Shown here: positions 1 through 5,462 of the stretch, in pieces
Numbering within the stretch: the first letter of the stretch is position 1
How the letters are laid out: the number at the start of each line of letters is the position of its first letter
From: an uncultured Marmoricola sp.
GTDB lineage: Bacteria > Actinomycetota > Actinomycetes > Propionibacteriales > Nocardioidaceae
Assembly (NCBI GenBank): GCA_937868455.1
Contig: CALMMO010000122.1
Coordinates: forward strand, 1 to 14,114
Direction of reading: 5' to 3'
DNA length: 14,114 nucleotides
Made by a program: the position numbers and the translations under genes
Notes under the pieces: model-generated
The model's database searches: none
Seen by the model: only the letters and a program-made list of their open reading frames with translations
What the model was told of the DNA's origin: nothing

Positions 1-1
1 G

Positions 2-586
2 CACTACCACCACGACGTTTTTGCCTTCCACACCAAGTTCCTCGATGACGCCACCCACACCTACCAGTCCAAGCCATGGGGTTGGTTGCTCCAGCAACGC
101 CCGGTCGGCGTTGATGCCCAACTCAACATCAAACCGGGTGCTCAAGGCTGTGAGGCGGCCATAGGAAGCACGTGCCTGCGACAAATCCTGCTGCTGGGCA
201 ACCCGCTCGTGTGGTGGGCAGGCACTGTCGCGTTTGGGTACTCAATCTTTGCCTGGATCGCTCGCCGCGACTGGCGCTTTGGCCTGGTGGTCGTGTGCGT
301 TCTGGTCACCTGGCTCACTTGGGTGCCCAACGATGGCCGGCCAATTTTCTCCTACTACGCGATCTGCATCGAACCCTTCTTGATCCTGGGCCTGACCCTG
401 ACGTTGGGACGAATCATGGGCTCCGAGCAAGCCCCGTCTGAGCGCCGACAAGTCGGTGCCGCCCTGGTCGCGTGCTACCTCGTCCTCGTCACCGTCGCGT
501 TCTGGTGGTTCTGGCCGGTGTGGACCGATGGCCTGCTCACCACCGCAGAGTGGTTGCAGCGCATCTGGTTTAAGTCCTGGATTTAG
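2..586 (+). CDS. pmt: Protein O-mannosyltransferase, C-terminal part (5' end outside window)
   Basis: The reading frame is open from the window edge (frame 2) to the TAG at 584-586, giving the last 194 residues. Near the edge it reads YQSKPWGWLL followed by RPV, the hallmark of the C-terminal membrane domain of bacterial and eukaryotic PMT enzymes. At least three or four hydrophobic segments follow (roughly LVWWAGTVAFGYSIFAW, FGLVVVCVLVTWLTW, SYYAICIEPFLILGLTLTL and VALLVACYLVLVTVAFWWFW-like stretches). Family members transfer mannose from polyprenyl-phosphate-mannose to Ser/Thr of proteins as they are exported, and act in the cytoplasmic membrane. The catalytic N-terminal part lies upstream of the window. 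The TTG at position 86 is not a real start, because conserved family sequence runs through it. Confidence 0.9.
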   Translation, partial: HYHHDVFAFHTKFLDDATHTYQSKPWGWLLQQRPVGVDAQLNIKPGAQGCEAAIGSTCLRQILLLGNPLVWWAGTVAFGYSIFAWIARRDWRFGLVVVCVLVTWLTWVPNDGRPIFSYYAICIEPFLILGLTLTLGRIMGSEQAPSERRQVGAALVACYLVLVTVAFWWFWPVWTDGLLTTAEWLQRIWFKSWI

Positions 587-643
587 CTTCACCAATTCTT
601 AGATCCGTGACGTTCCCTGCTTAGCCATGAGCACTTAGGTTGG

Positions 644-672
644 GTAGTGCGCTCCACCTCGGAGCCCACTAC
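644..672 (+). terminator. Hairpin between pmt and the DUF1508 gene
   Basis: The arms are GTAGTG-c-GCTCC (644-655) and GGAGC-c-CACTAC (661-672), with a C/C mismatch and a 5-nt loop ACCTC. It lies 58 bp past the pmt stop and just before the ribosome-binding site of the next gene. No T-run follows. It could end pmt transcription, or be a structure in the leader of the downstream gene. Confidence 0.45.
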
Positions 673-689
673 TCCACGGGAGGCTCGAC

Positions 690-872
690 ATGGCAGGCAA
701 GTTCGAACTCTACGAAGACGCATCCGGCAAATTCCGTTTCCGCCTCAAGGCTGGCAACGGCCAAGTGATCGCTCAAGGCCAGGCCTACGAATCCAAGGCC
801 AGCGCACTCAATGGCATTGAGTCGATCAAGAAGAACGCAGCCGACGCACCCATCGAGGACCAGACCACCTGA
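690..872 (+). CDS. Small YegP/DUF1508-family protein
   Basis: This 60-residue protein consists of one DUF1508 repeat. It opens with the typical GKFELYEDASGKFRFRLKA, continues with NGQVIAQGQAYESKASALNGIESIKKNA, and ends in a short acidic tail. In the family this is a compact beta-beta-beta-alpha unit occurring singly or as tandem pairs (YegP of E. coli has two); here there is one. The molecular role of the family is not established. The ATG at 690 is preceded by a good Shine-Dalgarno (GGGAGG at about 678-683), so the start is secure. It is probably transcribed on its own, because hairpins lie on both sides (644-672 and 931-969). Confidence 0.85.
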   Translation: MAGKFELYEDASGKFRFRLKAGNGQVIAQGQAYESKASALNGIESIKKNAADAPIEDQTT

Positions 873-930
873 TCGCTGCCGCCCACGAAGGTATGGCGCC
901 GCAAGTTCTGTAGGGGGAACAATCAGTTTC

Positions 931-969
931 GGCTAGGCCTATTGCCTTGATTTGGCAATAGGCCTAGCC
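931..969 (+). promoter_or_regulatory. Perfect 16-bp inverted repeat over the likely hicAB promoter
   Basis: GGCTAGGCCTATTGCC (931-946) is repeated exactly as its reverse complement at 954-969, with a 7-nt spacer. A promoter fits within it: TTGCCT (942-947), a 17-bp spacer, then TAGCCT (965-970), with initiation expected near the GTG start of hicA at 979. HicB proteins with a C-terminal DNA-binding domain commonly repress their own operon through inverted repeats, so this is a candidate HicB operator. It could also act as a terminator for the upstream DUF1508 gene, but no T-run follows it. Confidence 0.6.
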
Positions 970-978
970 TTAGACTTG

Positions 979-1170
979 GTGAAGCGAGCTGAGTTGATGC
1001 GACGGCTTGCCAAGCACGCCAAAAAGGTAGGGGCTGACATGGTGCTCACCGAAGGCGGCTCACACACCAAGGTCGTGATCGGCAACCAGCGAACGGTTGT
1101 GCCGCGTCACAACGAGGTGAACGAAATGACTGCGAAAGCAATCCTCAAACAGATGGGAGTGACCCGGTGA
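979..1170 (+). CDS. hicA: HicA-family mRNA interferase toxin
   Basis: This 63-residue protein has the HicA (YcfA) pattern: an N-terminal helix KRAELMRRLAKHAKKVG, then EGGSHTKVVIG with the likely catalytic His at residue 29, then RTVVPRH, and a C-terminal helix TAKAILKQMGV. HicA toxins have a double-stranded-RNA-binding-like fold and cleave mRNA when freed from HicB. I chose GTG at 979 because it puts VKRAEL where HicA proteins begin. The alternative TTG at 952 lies inside the 931-969 palindrome and would add a nine-residue tail unlike the family. No Shine-Dalgarno precedes 979, so translation may be leaderless or nearly so. The gene overlaps hicB by 4 nt (GTGA), which suggests coupled expression. 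Confidence 0.82.
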   Translation: MKRAELMRRLAKHAKKVGADMVLTEGGSHTKVVIGNQRTVVPRHNEVNEMTAKAILKQMGVTR

Positions 1171-1550
1171 ACGTCACAGCGAAGTGCACTCGAGTCGGTG
1201 CTTGGTGGGCAGTTGAGGTCCCTGAGGTTCAGGGTGTCTTCACTCAGGCCAAGCGCCTCACCCAAGTTCGTGAGATGGTCGCGGATGCAGTGGCATTGAT
1301 GTTGGACGTGGATCCCGCAAGCGTCGAGGTCTCCCTCCACCCCGTGTTGCCGAAGGCCGAGGCTGAAGCAGTCCAAAGAGTCACCCAAGCGGTCAGCCGT
1401 GCCACTGAAGCGGCGCAAGAAGCCTCCGTGGCCAGCCGTGAGGCGGTGGCAGCCCTGAGGGCAATGAAGCTCTCCACACGCGAAACGGCCGAATTGTTGA
1501 GCATCACTCACCAGCGCGTTTCTCAACTTGAAGCCCGCAAGACAGGTTGA
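1167..1550 (+). CDS. hicB: HicB-family antitoxin with C-terminal helix-turn-helix
   Basis: This protein has 127 residues. Residues 1-60 form the HicB core (GAWWAVEVPEVQGVFTQAK, then a helix VREMVADAVALML), the partial RNase-H-like fold that binds and blocks HicA. Residues 63-98 are Ala/Glu-rich and predicted helical, probably a linker or coiled coil. Residues 101-124 (KLSTRETAELLSITHQRVSQ and on) form a helix-turn-helix, so the protein should also bind DNA and repress its own operon. The GTG start overlaps the hicA stop, with GGGAG at 1155-1159 as ribosome-binding site. The toxin-first order is usual for hicAB. The Ala-rich linker is longer than I would expect for a minimal HicB. The palindrome at 931-969 is the obvious candidate operator. 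Confidence 0.82.
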   Translation: MNVTAKCTRVGAWWAVEVPEVQGVFTQAKRLTQVREMVADAVALMLDVDPASVEVSLHPVLPKAEAEAVQRVTQAVSRATEAAQEASVASREAVAALRAMKLSTRETAELLSITHQRVSQLEARKTG

Positions 1551-1602
1551 CGAAGGACTGCTCTAACCGATCACGTTCGGTTCACCGACACGCTGCAAAA
1601 CC

Positions 1603-1649
1603 CACAACGTCGTACGAATTGGCTGCTGCCAATCACGTACGACGTTGTG
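1603..1649. terminator. Long imperfect hairpin between convergent genes
   Basis: The outer arms are perfect over 14 bp: CACAACGTCGTACG (1603-1616) and CGTACGACGTTGTG (1636-1649). Inside them is a second perfect stem, ATTGGC (1618-1623) and GCCAAT (1628-1633), closed by TGCT. Only a 1-nt/2-nt internal bulge separates the two stems. It lies between the convergent stops of hicB (1550) and the LLM oxidoreductase gene (1674), where a bidirectional terminator is expected. A smaller hairpin AACCGA/TCGGTT lies just before it at 1565-1582. Neither has a T-run. Confidence 0.6.
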
Positions 1650-1673
1650 TCGCCAATCCCCCCAGAGTGGTCT

Positions 1674-2525
1674 TTAGGTGCCGCTCAACCCCAACCGGCT
1701 TGCTAGCCGGTCAAGGGATGCGATCACTTCGTCGGGTTGCTTGTCGGGCACGCCCCAAATCAGCTCAGTGGCGCCGGCGCTTGCCCAGGCCATGAGGTCT
1801 TCGGGGTTGGGTTTGAAGGCGATGAGGATGCGGATCTCGGGTTGACCTTCACGTCCCGCGTTCGCCCAGGCGACCTTCAAGGCTTCGATGTGAGCGCTGA
1901 TGTCGCGCTGGGTGGGTGTGGTCATCCAGCCGTCAGCGTTACGTGCGATCCATTCAAAGGTCTTGGGTCCGCCTCCAGCGCCGATAATCAGCGGGATGTG
2001 TTTGGCGGGTTTGGGGTAGGCCCATGAGGGTCCAAACGACACGTAGTCCCCCGAATAGGACGCCTCTTCTTGGGTCCACAGGGCTCGCATCGCTTCGACG
2101 TACTCGCGCAGCACGGTGCGTCGACGCTCGGCTGGCACGTTGTGGTCGGCGAGTTCGTCAGTGTTCCAGCCGAAACCGGCACCGATCTCGACGCGGCCTC
2201 CGGAGAGGTGATCGAGGGTGGCAATCGCCTTGGCCAAGGTGATCGGGTCTGACTCGACCGGCAACGACACCGCGGTGGATAACTTGATCCGCGAGGTGGC
2301 TTGAGCGACGGTCGCCAACGAGATCCACGGGTCGAGAGTGCGCAGGTAACGATCGTCAGGCAGCGACTCATCCCCGGTGCCCGGGTGGGCAGCGGTGCGC
2401 TTGACCGGGATGTGGGTGTGCTCGGGCACATAGATCGTGTCAAAGCCGCGTTCCTCGGCTGCTTTGCCAAGTACGGCGGGGGTGATGCCGCGATCTGAGG
2501 TGAACAAGACAATCCCGTTGCGCAC
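1674..2525 (-). CDS. LLM-class F420-dependent oxidoreductase (Rv2161c-like)
   Basis: This 283-residue protein is a luciferase-like TIM barrel. It begins GIVLFTSDRGITPAVLGKAAEERGFDTIYVPEHTHIP, the opening of the mycobacterial Rv2161c-type F420 subfamily. SGGRVEIGAGFGWNTDEL (middle) and IPLIIGAGGGPKTFEWIARNADGW (C-terminal half) are the usual LLM cofactor-site segments. Members use F420 (some use FMN) for hydride transfer in the cytosol; the substrate here is unknown. I chose the GTG at 2525 because GAAGGG lies 8 nt upstream and family similarity starts there. The longer frame back to 2633 runs through the operator at 2545-2560 and has no family-like sequence. The gene is divergent from the arginase gene and probably shares its control region. 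Confidence 0.85.
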   Translation of the reverse strand: MRNGIVLFTSDRGITPAVLGKAAEERGFDTIYVPEHTHIPVKRTAAHPGTGDESLPDDRYLRTLDPWISLATVAQATSRIKLSTAVSLPVESDPITLAKAIATLDHLSGGRVEIGAGFGWNTDELADHNVPAERRRTVLREYVEAMRALWTQEEASYSGDYVSFGPSWAYPKPAKHIPLIIGAGGGPKTFEWIARNADGWMTTPTQRDISAHIEALKVAWANAGREGQPEIRILIAFKPNPEDLMAWASAGATELIWGVPDKQPDEVIASLDRLASRLGLSGT

Positions 2526-2544
2526 GCGCGACACCCTTCGATAA

Positions 2545-2560
2545 CTAGAACAGGTTCTAG
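2545..2560. promoter_or_regulatory. KstR-type operator (palindrome) between LLM oxidoreductase and arginase genes
   Basis: CTAGAACAGGTTCTAG is a palindrome with 7-bp arms and a 2-bp centre. Its core (2546-2559) fits TnnAACnnGTTnnA, the motif described for the TetR-family sterol/lipid regulator KstR of mycobacteria and relatives. It lies 20 bp upstream of the LLM start. A TANNNT box for that gene (TACTCT on the minus strand, 2567-2572) would place initiation at the edge of the palindrome, so binding there should repress. Which protein binds it is inferred. Confidence 0.6.
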
Positions 2561-2578
2561 CTGCACAGAGTACGTCGT

Positions 2579-2608
2579 TTGGCGCCCGTGCGCACTCCCT
2601 ACTAACCT
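2579..2608 (+). promoter_or_regulatory. Candidate promoter of the arginase gene
   Basis: TTGGCG (2579-2584) and TAACCT (2603-2608) are separated by 18 bp. They lie upstream of the arginase ATG (2660) and its ribosome-binding site GGAGAG. Assigned by eye from hexamer resemblance only. Confidence 0.3.
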
Positions 2609-2659
2609 GATCGATGGTCCGCGGGTCCCTCATGACCCGAGCACACTGGAGAGTCCCTC

Positions 2660-3577
2660 ATGCAGGTCAGTCTCATCGGTGCACCCACAGACATCGGCGC
2701 CAGCACAGTTGGTTGCCGCCTTGGCCCCGGGGCCTTGCGTCTGGCAGGCATCAGCACCGCCATCGAAGCATTCGGTCACGAAGTCATGGATCTTGGCGAT
2801 CTCGACGGCCCCGCCAATCCCGAAACCGGGCCGGTTGATGGCTACCGCCACCTCGACGAGGTCGTGGAGTGGAACTCCATGCTGCGCGATGCGGTCTACG
2901 CCGAGGTCGAAAAGGGCCGCTTGCCCATCGTCTTGGGCGGGGACCACTCGTTGGCGATGGGCTCGGTCGCAGCAGTGGCGAAGTACTGCCGTGACAACGG
3001 CAAACAGTTCCGCTTGCTCTGGTTTGACGCCCACGCTGACTACAACACCTCTGGCACCACCCCGACCGGCAATTTGCACGGCATGCCTGTCGCAGTGCTT
3101 GCCGGGCTCGGCCCACAACCGCTGGTCGAACTCGCTGGCCACGTGCCTGCAGTCAACAAGGACGACATCCGTCAGATTGGTTTGCGCTCAGTCGACATCG
3201 ATGAGAAGGGGCTCATTGCTGAGCACCGCATCGAGTGCTTCGACATGCGCTACCTCGACGAAGTTGGCGTGCGCAAGGCGATGAAGCAGGCTCTTGCCGG
3301 GCTCGAACCTGACGCCCACGTGCACGTGTCGCTCGACCTCGACTTCCTAGACGACACGATCGCCCCCGGCGTGGGCACTCCGGTGCGCGGCGGACCGACC
3401 TACCGCGAAGCACACCTGTGCATGGAGATGATCCACGACTCGGGCTGCTTCGGCTCACTCGACATCGTCGAACTCAACCCAGCACTCGACATCCGCTCGA
3501 CGACTGCCCACCTGGCTGTCGATTTGGTGGAGTCGTTGTTCGGCAAGTCGACGCTGTTGCCGACTCACCGACGCTAG
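2660..3577 (+). CDS. rocF: Arginase
   Basis: This 305-residue protein is full length for the arginase family (about 300). Both manganese-site motifs are intact: GGDHS (His96), WFDAHAD (Asp123, His125, Asp127) and SLDLDFLDD (Asp226, Asp228). Glu271 in VELNP is the usual active-site glutamate. The segment DYNTSGTTPTGNLHGMP, with Asn129 and His140, marks arginase rather than agmatinase. The enzyme hydrolyses L-arginine to ornithine and urea in the cytosol. GGAGAG precedes the ATG. The stop codon shares bases with the stop of the convergent dehydrogenase gene (CTAG, 3574-3577). No urease or ornithine gene is adjacent. Closely related ureohydrolases acting on other guanidino acids remain possible. 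Confidence 0.88.
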   Translation: MQVSLIGAPTDIGASTVGCRLGPGALRLAGISTAIEAFGHEVMDLGDLDGPANPETGPVDGYRHLDEVVEWNSMLRDAVYAEVEKGRLPIVLGGDHSLAMGSVAAVAKYCRDNGKQFRLLWFDAHADYNTSGTTPTGNLHGMPVAVLAGLGPQPLVELAGHVPAVNKDDIRQIGLRSVDIDEKGLIAEHRIECFDMRYLDEVGVRKAMKQALAGLEPDAHVHVSLDLDFLDDTIAPGVGTPVRGGPTYREAHLCMEMIHDSGCFGSLDIVELNPALDIRSTTAHLAVDLVESLFGKSTLLPTHRR

Positions 3578-4650
3578 GCGCTCCTGAAGGTGCCGTTGCC
3601 AGTCGGCAGCGGCAGGTCCAAGGTCGTGTGAAGGCCCGGAGCTGCGGCGAGCACGTCGGGGATTGAGTTCACGATGCGCCCACAGGCAGCCACGATGGCT
3701 GCGTGATTGTGGTCGCCGTGCTCACTGCTGGGCACGATGTCGACGACGTAGTTAGGCTCCCCCACGATTTCCACGCGATATGAGCCGCCGCCAGCCGCCG
3801 GGCGAGCCCAGTCGGGGCGCAGGTCATCGCGAGTGCGGGTGACGTGTTCGACGACGATGGCCGGTTGCCCAGCCACATGACCGGTGATGGAGAACTTCAG
3901 CGCCGCGATCGTGCCCTCCTCGATCCGCCCGGCCGCGATGTCATAGGACTCTGGGGCTGGCTCAGCCTCCCAGTGCTCGGTGATCTCATCAACCTCCACA
4001 CCAAGGCCCTTAGCCATCATCCGGATCGCTGTGCCCCACGCCAGCGCGAGCACCCCTGGCCAAAAGAGCATCGGCGTTTCACCAAGGGGCTTGCCGAATC
4101 CCATCAGGTCGAACATCACTTCGGCGCCGTCGTACGTCGCATAGTCGGCGAGTTCGTAACACGTGATCTTCTCAACCCGCTGACACGTGGAGGCCAACGC
4201 CAACGGGATCAAGTCGCTGGCAAAGCCGGGGTCAACTCCGGTGATGTAGATGCTGGCTTGCCCCGCCTGCGCCGCAGCTTCCACCTTGTCAATCACGGGT
4301 TGAGGCATCGTGCCCCACGGGAACTGCAACGTGCCCGGCGCTGAGCCGACCACATTGATGCCGGCCTCCAACAGCGTGCGCACGTCTTTGGTTGCTTCGA
4401 CCGGGCGGGTGTCGCCCATCGCGGCATAAACAGCGACCTGCGGCTTGGCATCAATGAGCTCCGCAAGTGACCCGACCGCCACAACTCCGGTGGTCACGTC
4501 GAGCCCAGCCAGCTCCCCAGCGTCTTTGCCCACCTTGTCTGAGTTAGAGGTGCTCACCGCCACGAGTTCGAAACGGGGGTCGTCAATGAGTTGACGCAAA
4601 GTGAGCTTGCCGGCGTTACCCGTGGCAACTTGGGCGACTCGGATGGCCAT
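3574..4650 (-). CDS. DapB-like NAD(P)-dependent dehydrogenase (diaminopentanoate-dehydrogenase-like)
   Basis: This 358-residue protein has an N-terminal Rossmann fold: IRVAQVATGNAGKLTLRQLI with a GNAGK dinucleotide loop (residues 11-15), then ELVAVSTSNSDKVGKDAGELAGL. The region around residues 100-150 (LLEAGINVVGSAPGTLQFPWG and ITGVDPGFASDL) is typical of the broad family annotated as dihydrodipicolinate-reductase N-terminal or 2,4-diaminopentanoate dehydrogenase. That family is common in actinobacteria and its substrates are mostly unknown. It is too long, and its C-terminal half too different, to be the lysine-pathway DapB. GGGAG lies 5 nt before the ATG at 4650. It is divergent from the SDR gene, and a KstR-type palindrome lies 20 bp upstream of its start. 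A lipid or ketone/amine substrate is a guess from that site. Confidence 0.75.
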   Translation of the reverse strand: MAIRVAQVATGNAGKLTLRQLIDDPRFELVAVSTSNSDKVGKDAGELAGLDVTTGVVAVGSLAELIDAKPQVAVYAAMGDTRPVEATKDVRTLLEAGINVVGSAPGTLQFPWGTMPQPVIDKVEAAAQAGQASIYITGVDPGFASDLIPLALASTCQRVEKITCYELADYATYDGAEVMFDLMGFGKPLGETPMLFWPGVLALAWGTAIRMMAKGLGVEVDEITEHWEAEPAPESYDIAAGRIEEGTIAALKFSITGHVAGQPAIVVEHVTRTRDDLRPDWARPAAGGGSYRVEIVGEPNYVVDIVPSSEHGDHNHAAIVAACGRIVNSIPDVLAAAPGLHTTLDLPLPTGNGTFRSA

Positions 4651-4670
4651 GACGACTCCCAGAAGGTAGG

Positions 4671-4684
4671 TGGAACATGTTCTA
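4671..4684. promoter_or_regulatory. KstR-type operator between DapB-like dehydrogenase and SDR genes
   Basis: TGGAACATGTTCTA fits TnnAACnnGTTnnA exactly and contains the 10-bp perfect palindrome GAACATGTTC. It lies 20 bp before the minus-strand ATG (4650) and 33 bp before the plus-strand ATG (4718), where it would cover the -35 region of the SDR promoter proposed at 4705-4710. The half-sites are the same as at 2545-2560. Confidence 0.6.
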
Positions 4685-4704
4685 GTTTCTGACGCAGGTC
4701 AGAG

Positions 4705-4710
4705 TATCTT
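4705..4710 (+). promoter_or_regulatory. Candidate -10 box giving a leaderless SDR transcript
   Basis: TATCTT fits the actinobacterial TANNNT consensus and is followed by 7 nt before the ATG at 4718. Transcription should therefore start at or next to the start codon. No Shine-Dalgarno is visible upstream of that ATG, which agrees with a leaderless mRNA. Confidence 0.4.
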
Positions 4711-4717
4711 CTGCCTC

Positions 4718-5455
4718 ATGGGACGTGTAGATGACAAGGTCGTGCTCATTAGCGGCGGCTCCCGAAACATTGGTGGCGCGAGTGCCCGGATGCTGGTTGC
4801 AGAAGGCGCAAAGGTCGTCATCGGCGACGTACTCGACGAAGAGGGCGCAGCCCTGGCTGCCGAGTTGGGTCCGGCAGCGCGCTACGTGCACCTCGACGTC
4901 ACCAACGATGCCGATTGGCGCGCAGCAGTCGCCTTCACTGTCGCAGAGTTCGGCAAACTCAACGTGCTCTTCAACAATGCGGGCATCTTCAACGGCGGCG
5001 CGATTGGCCGCTACAAGCGCGAACTATGGCAAGAAATGCTCGACGTCAACCTCACCGGAGCATTCCTGGGCATCAGAGCGGCCACCGATTCGATGATTGC
5101 TGCCGGTGGCGGTTCGATCATCAACACCTCCTCCATCGAGGGGTTGCGCGGCACCGCCTGGGCGCATGGGTACGTCGCCTCCAAGTGGGGACTGACCGGA
5201 CTCACCAAATCGGTCGCCGTAGAGCTGGCCCCCCACGGCATCAGGGCGAACTCCTTGCACCCCGGCCGCATCTCCACCCCCGCCACAGACCAAATGCCCC
5301 CCAACCTGATCCCGATCCCGCTCGGTCGCCCCGGCACCCCCGAGGAAGTCGCGGCGTGCGTGTTGTTCTTGGCAAGTGATGAGTCGTCGTTCACCACCGG
5401 CTCAGAGTTCGTGGTCGATGGCGGCACCGTGATGCACATCCCCACCAACCTTTGA
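4718..5455 (+). CDS. Short-chain dehydrogenase/reductase, hydroxysteroid-dehydrogenase-like
   Basis: This 245-residue protein has the classical SDR layout: cofactor loop SGGSRNIGG (12-20), Asp37 at the end of the second strand (NAD(H) preference), NNAG (86-89), Asn111, catalytic Ser139 in NTSSIEG, Tyr152 and Lys156 in YVASK, and HPGRISTP after the active site. Phrases such as [31 protein letters not shown] and [20 protein letters not shown] recall mycobacterial Rv2002 (FabG3, a 20-beta-hydroxysteroid dehydrogenase), which fits the KstR-type site upstream. The true substrate is unproven. I chose the ATG at 4718; the longer frame from 4670 runs through the operator and promoter. One odd residue is Asn17, in place of the second glycine of TGxxxGxG. 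It ends 7 bp from the convergent dehydrogenase gene. Confidence 0.85.
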   Translation: MGRVDDKVVLISGGSRNIGGASARMLVAEGAKVVIGDVLDEEGAALAAELGPAARYVHLDVTNDADWRAAVAFTVAEFGKLNVLFNNAGIFNGGAIGRYKRELWQEMLDVNLTGAFLGIRAATDSMIAAGGGSIINTSSIEGLRGTAWAHGYVASKWGLTGLTKSVAVELAPHGIRANSLHPGRISTPATDQMPPNLIPIPLGRPGTPEEVAACVLFLASDESSFTTGSEFVVDGGTVMHIPTNL

Positions 5456-5462
5456 GGGACTC

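Noticed and set aside
242..595. Minus-strand open frame opposite the mannosyltransferase
   Set aside because: The plus strand carries an unmistakable PMT C-terminus. The antisense product is low-complexity charged sequence without a recognisable domain or ribosome-binding site.
952..978. TTG start adding nine residues to HicA
   Set aside because: It lies inside the perfect inverted repeat and the proposed promoter, and the added residues have no counterpart in the family.
1547..1795. Open frame downstream of hicB (82 codons)
   Set aside because: It runs through the hairpin at 1603-1649 and into the 3' end of the LLM oxidoreductase gene on the other strand. It is Arg/Pro-rich with no family resemblance, as expected of a shadow frame.
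2660..3577. Agmatinase or formimidoylglutamase
   Set aside because: The NLHGMP loop and total length are of the arginase type, and no histidine-degradation or polyamine gene is near.
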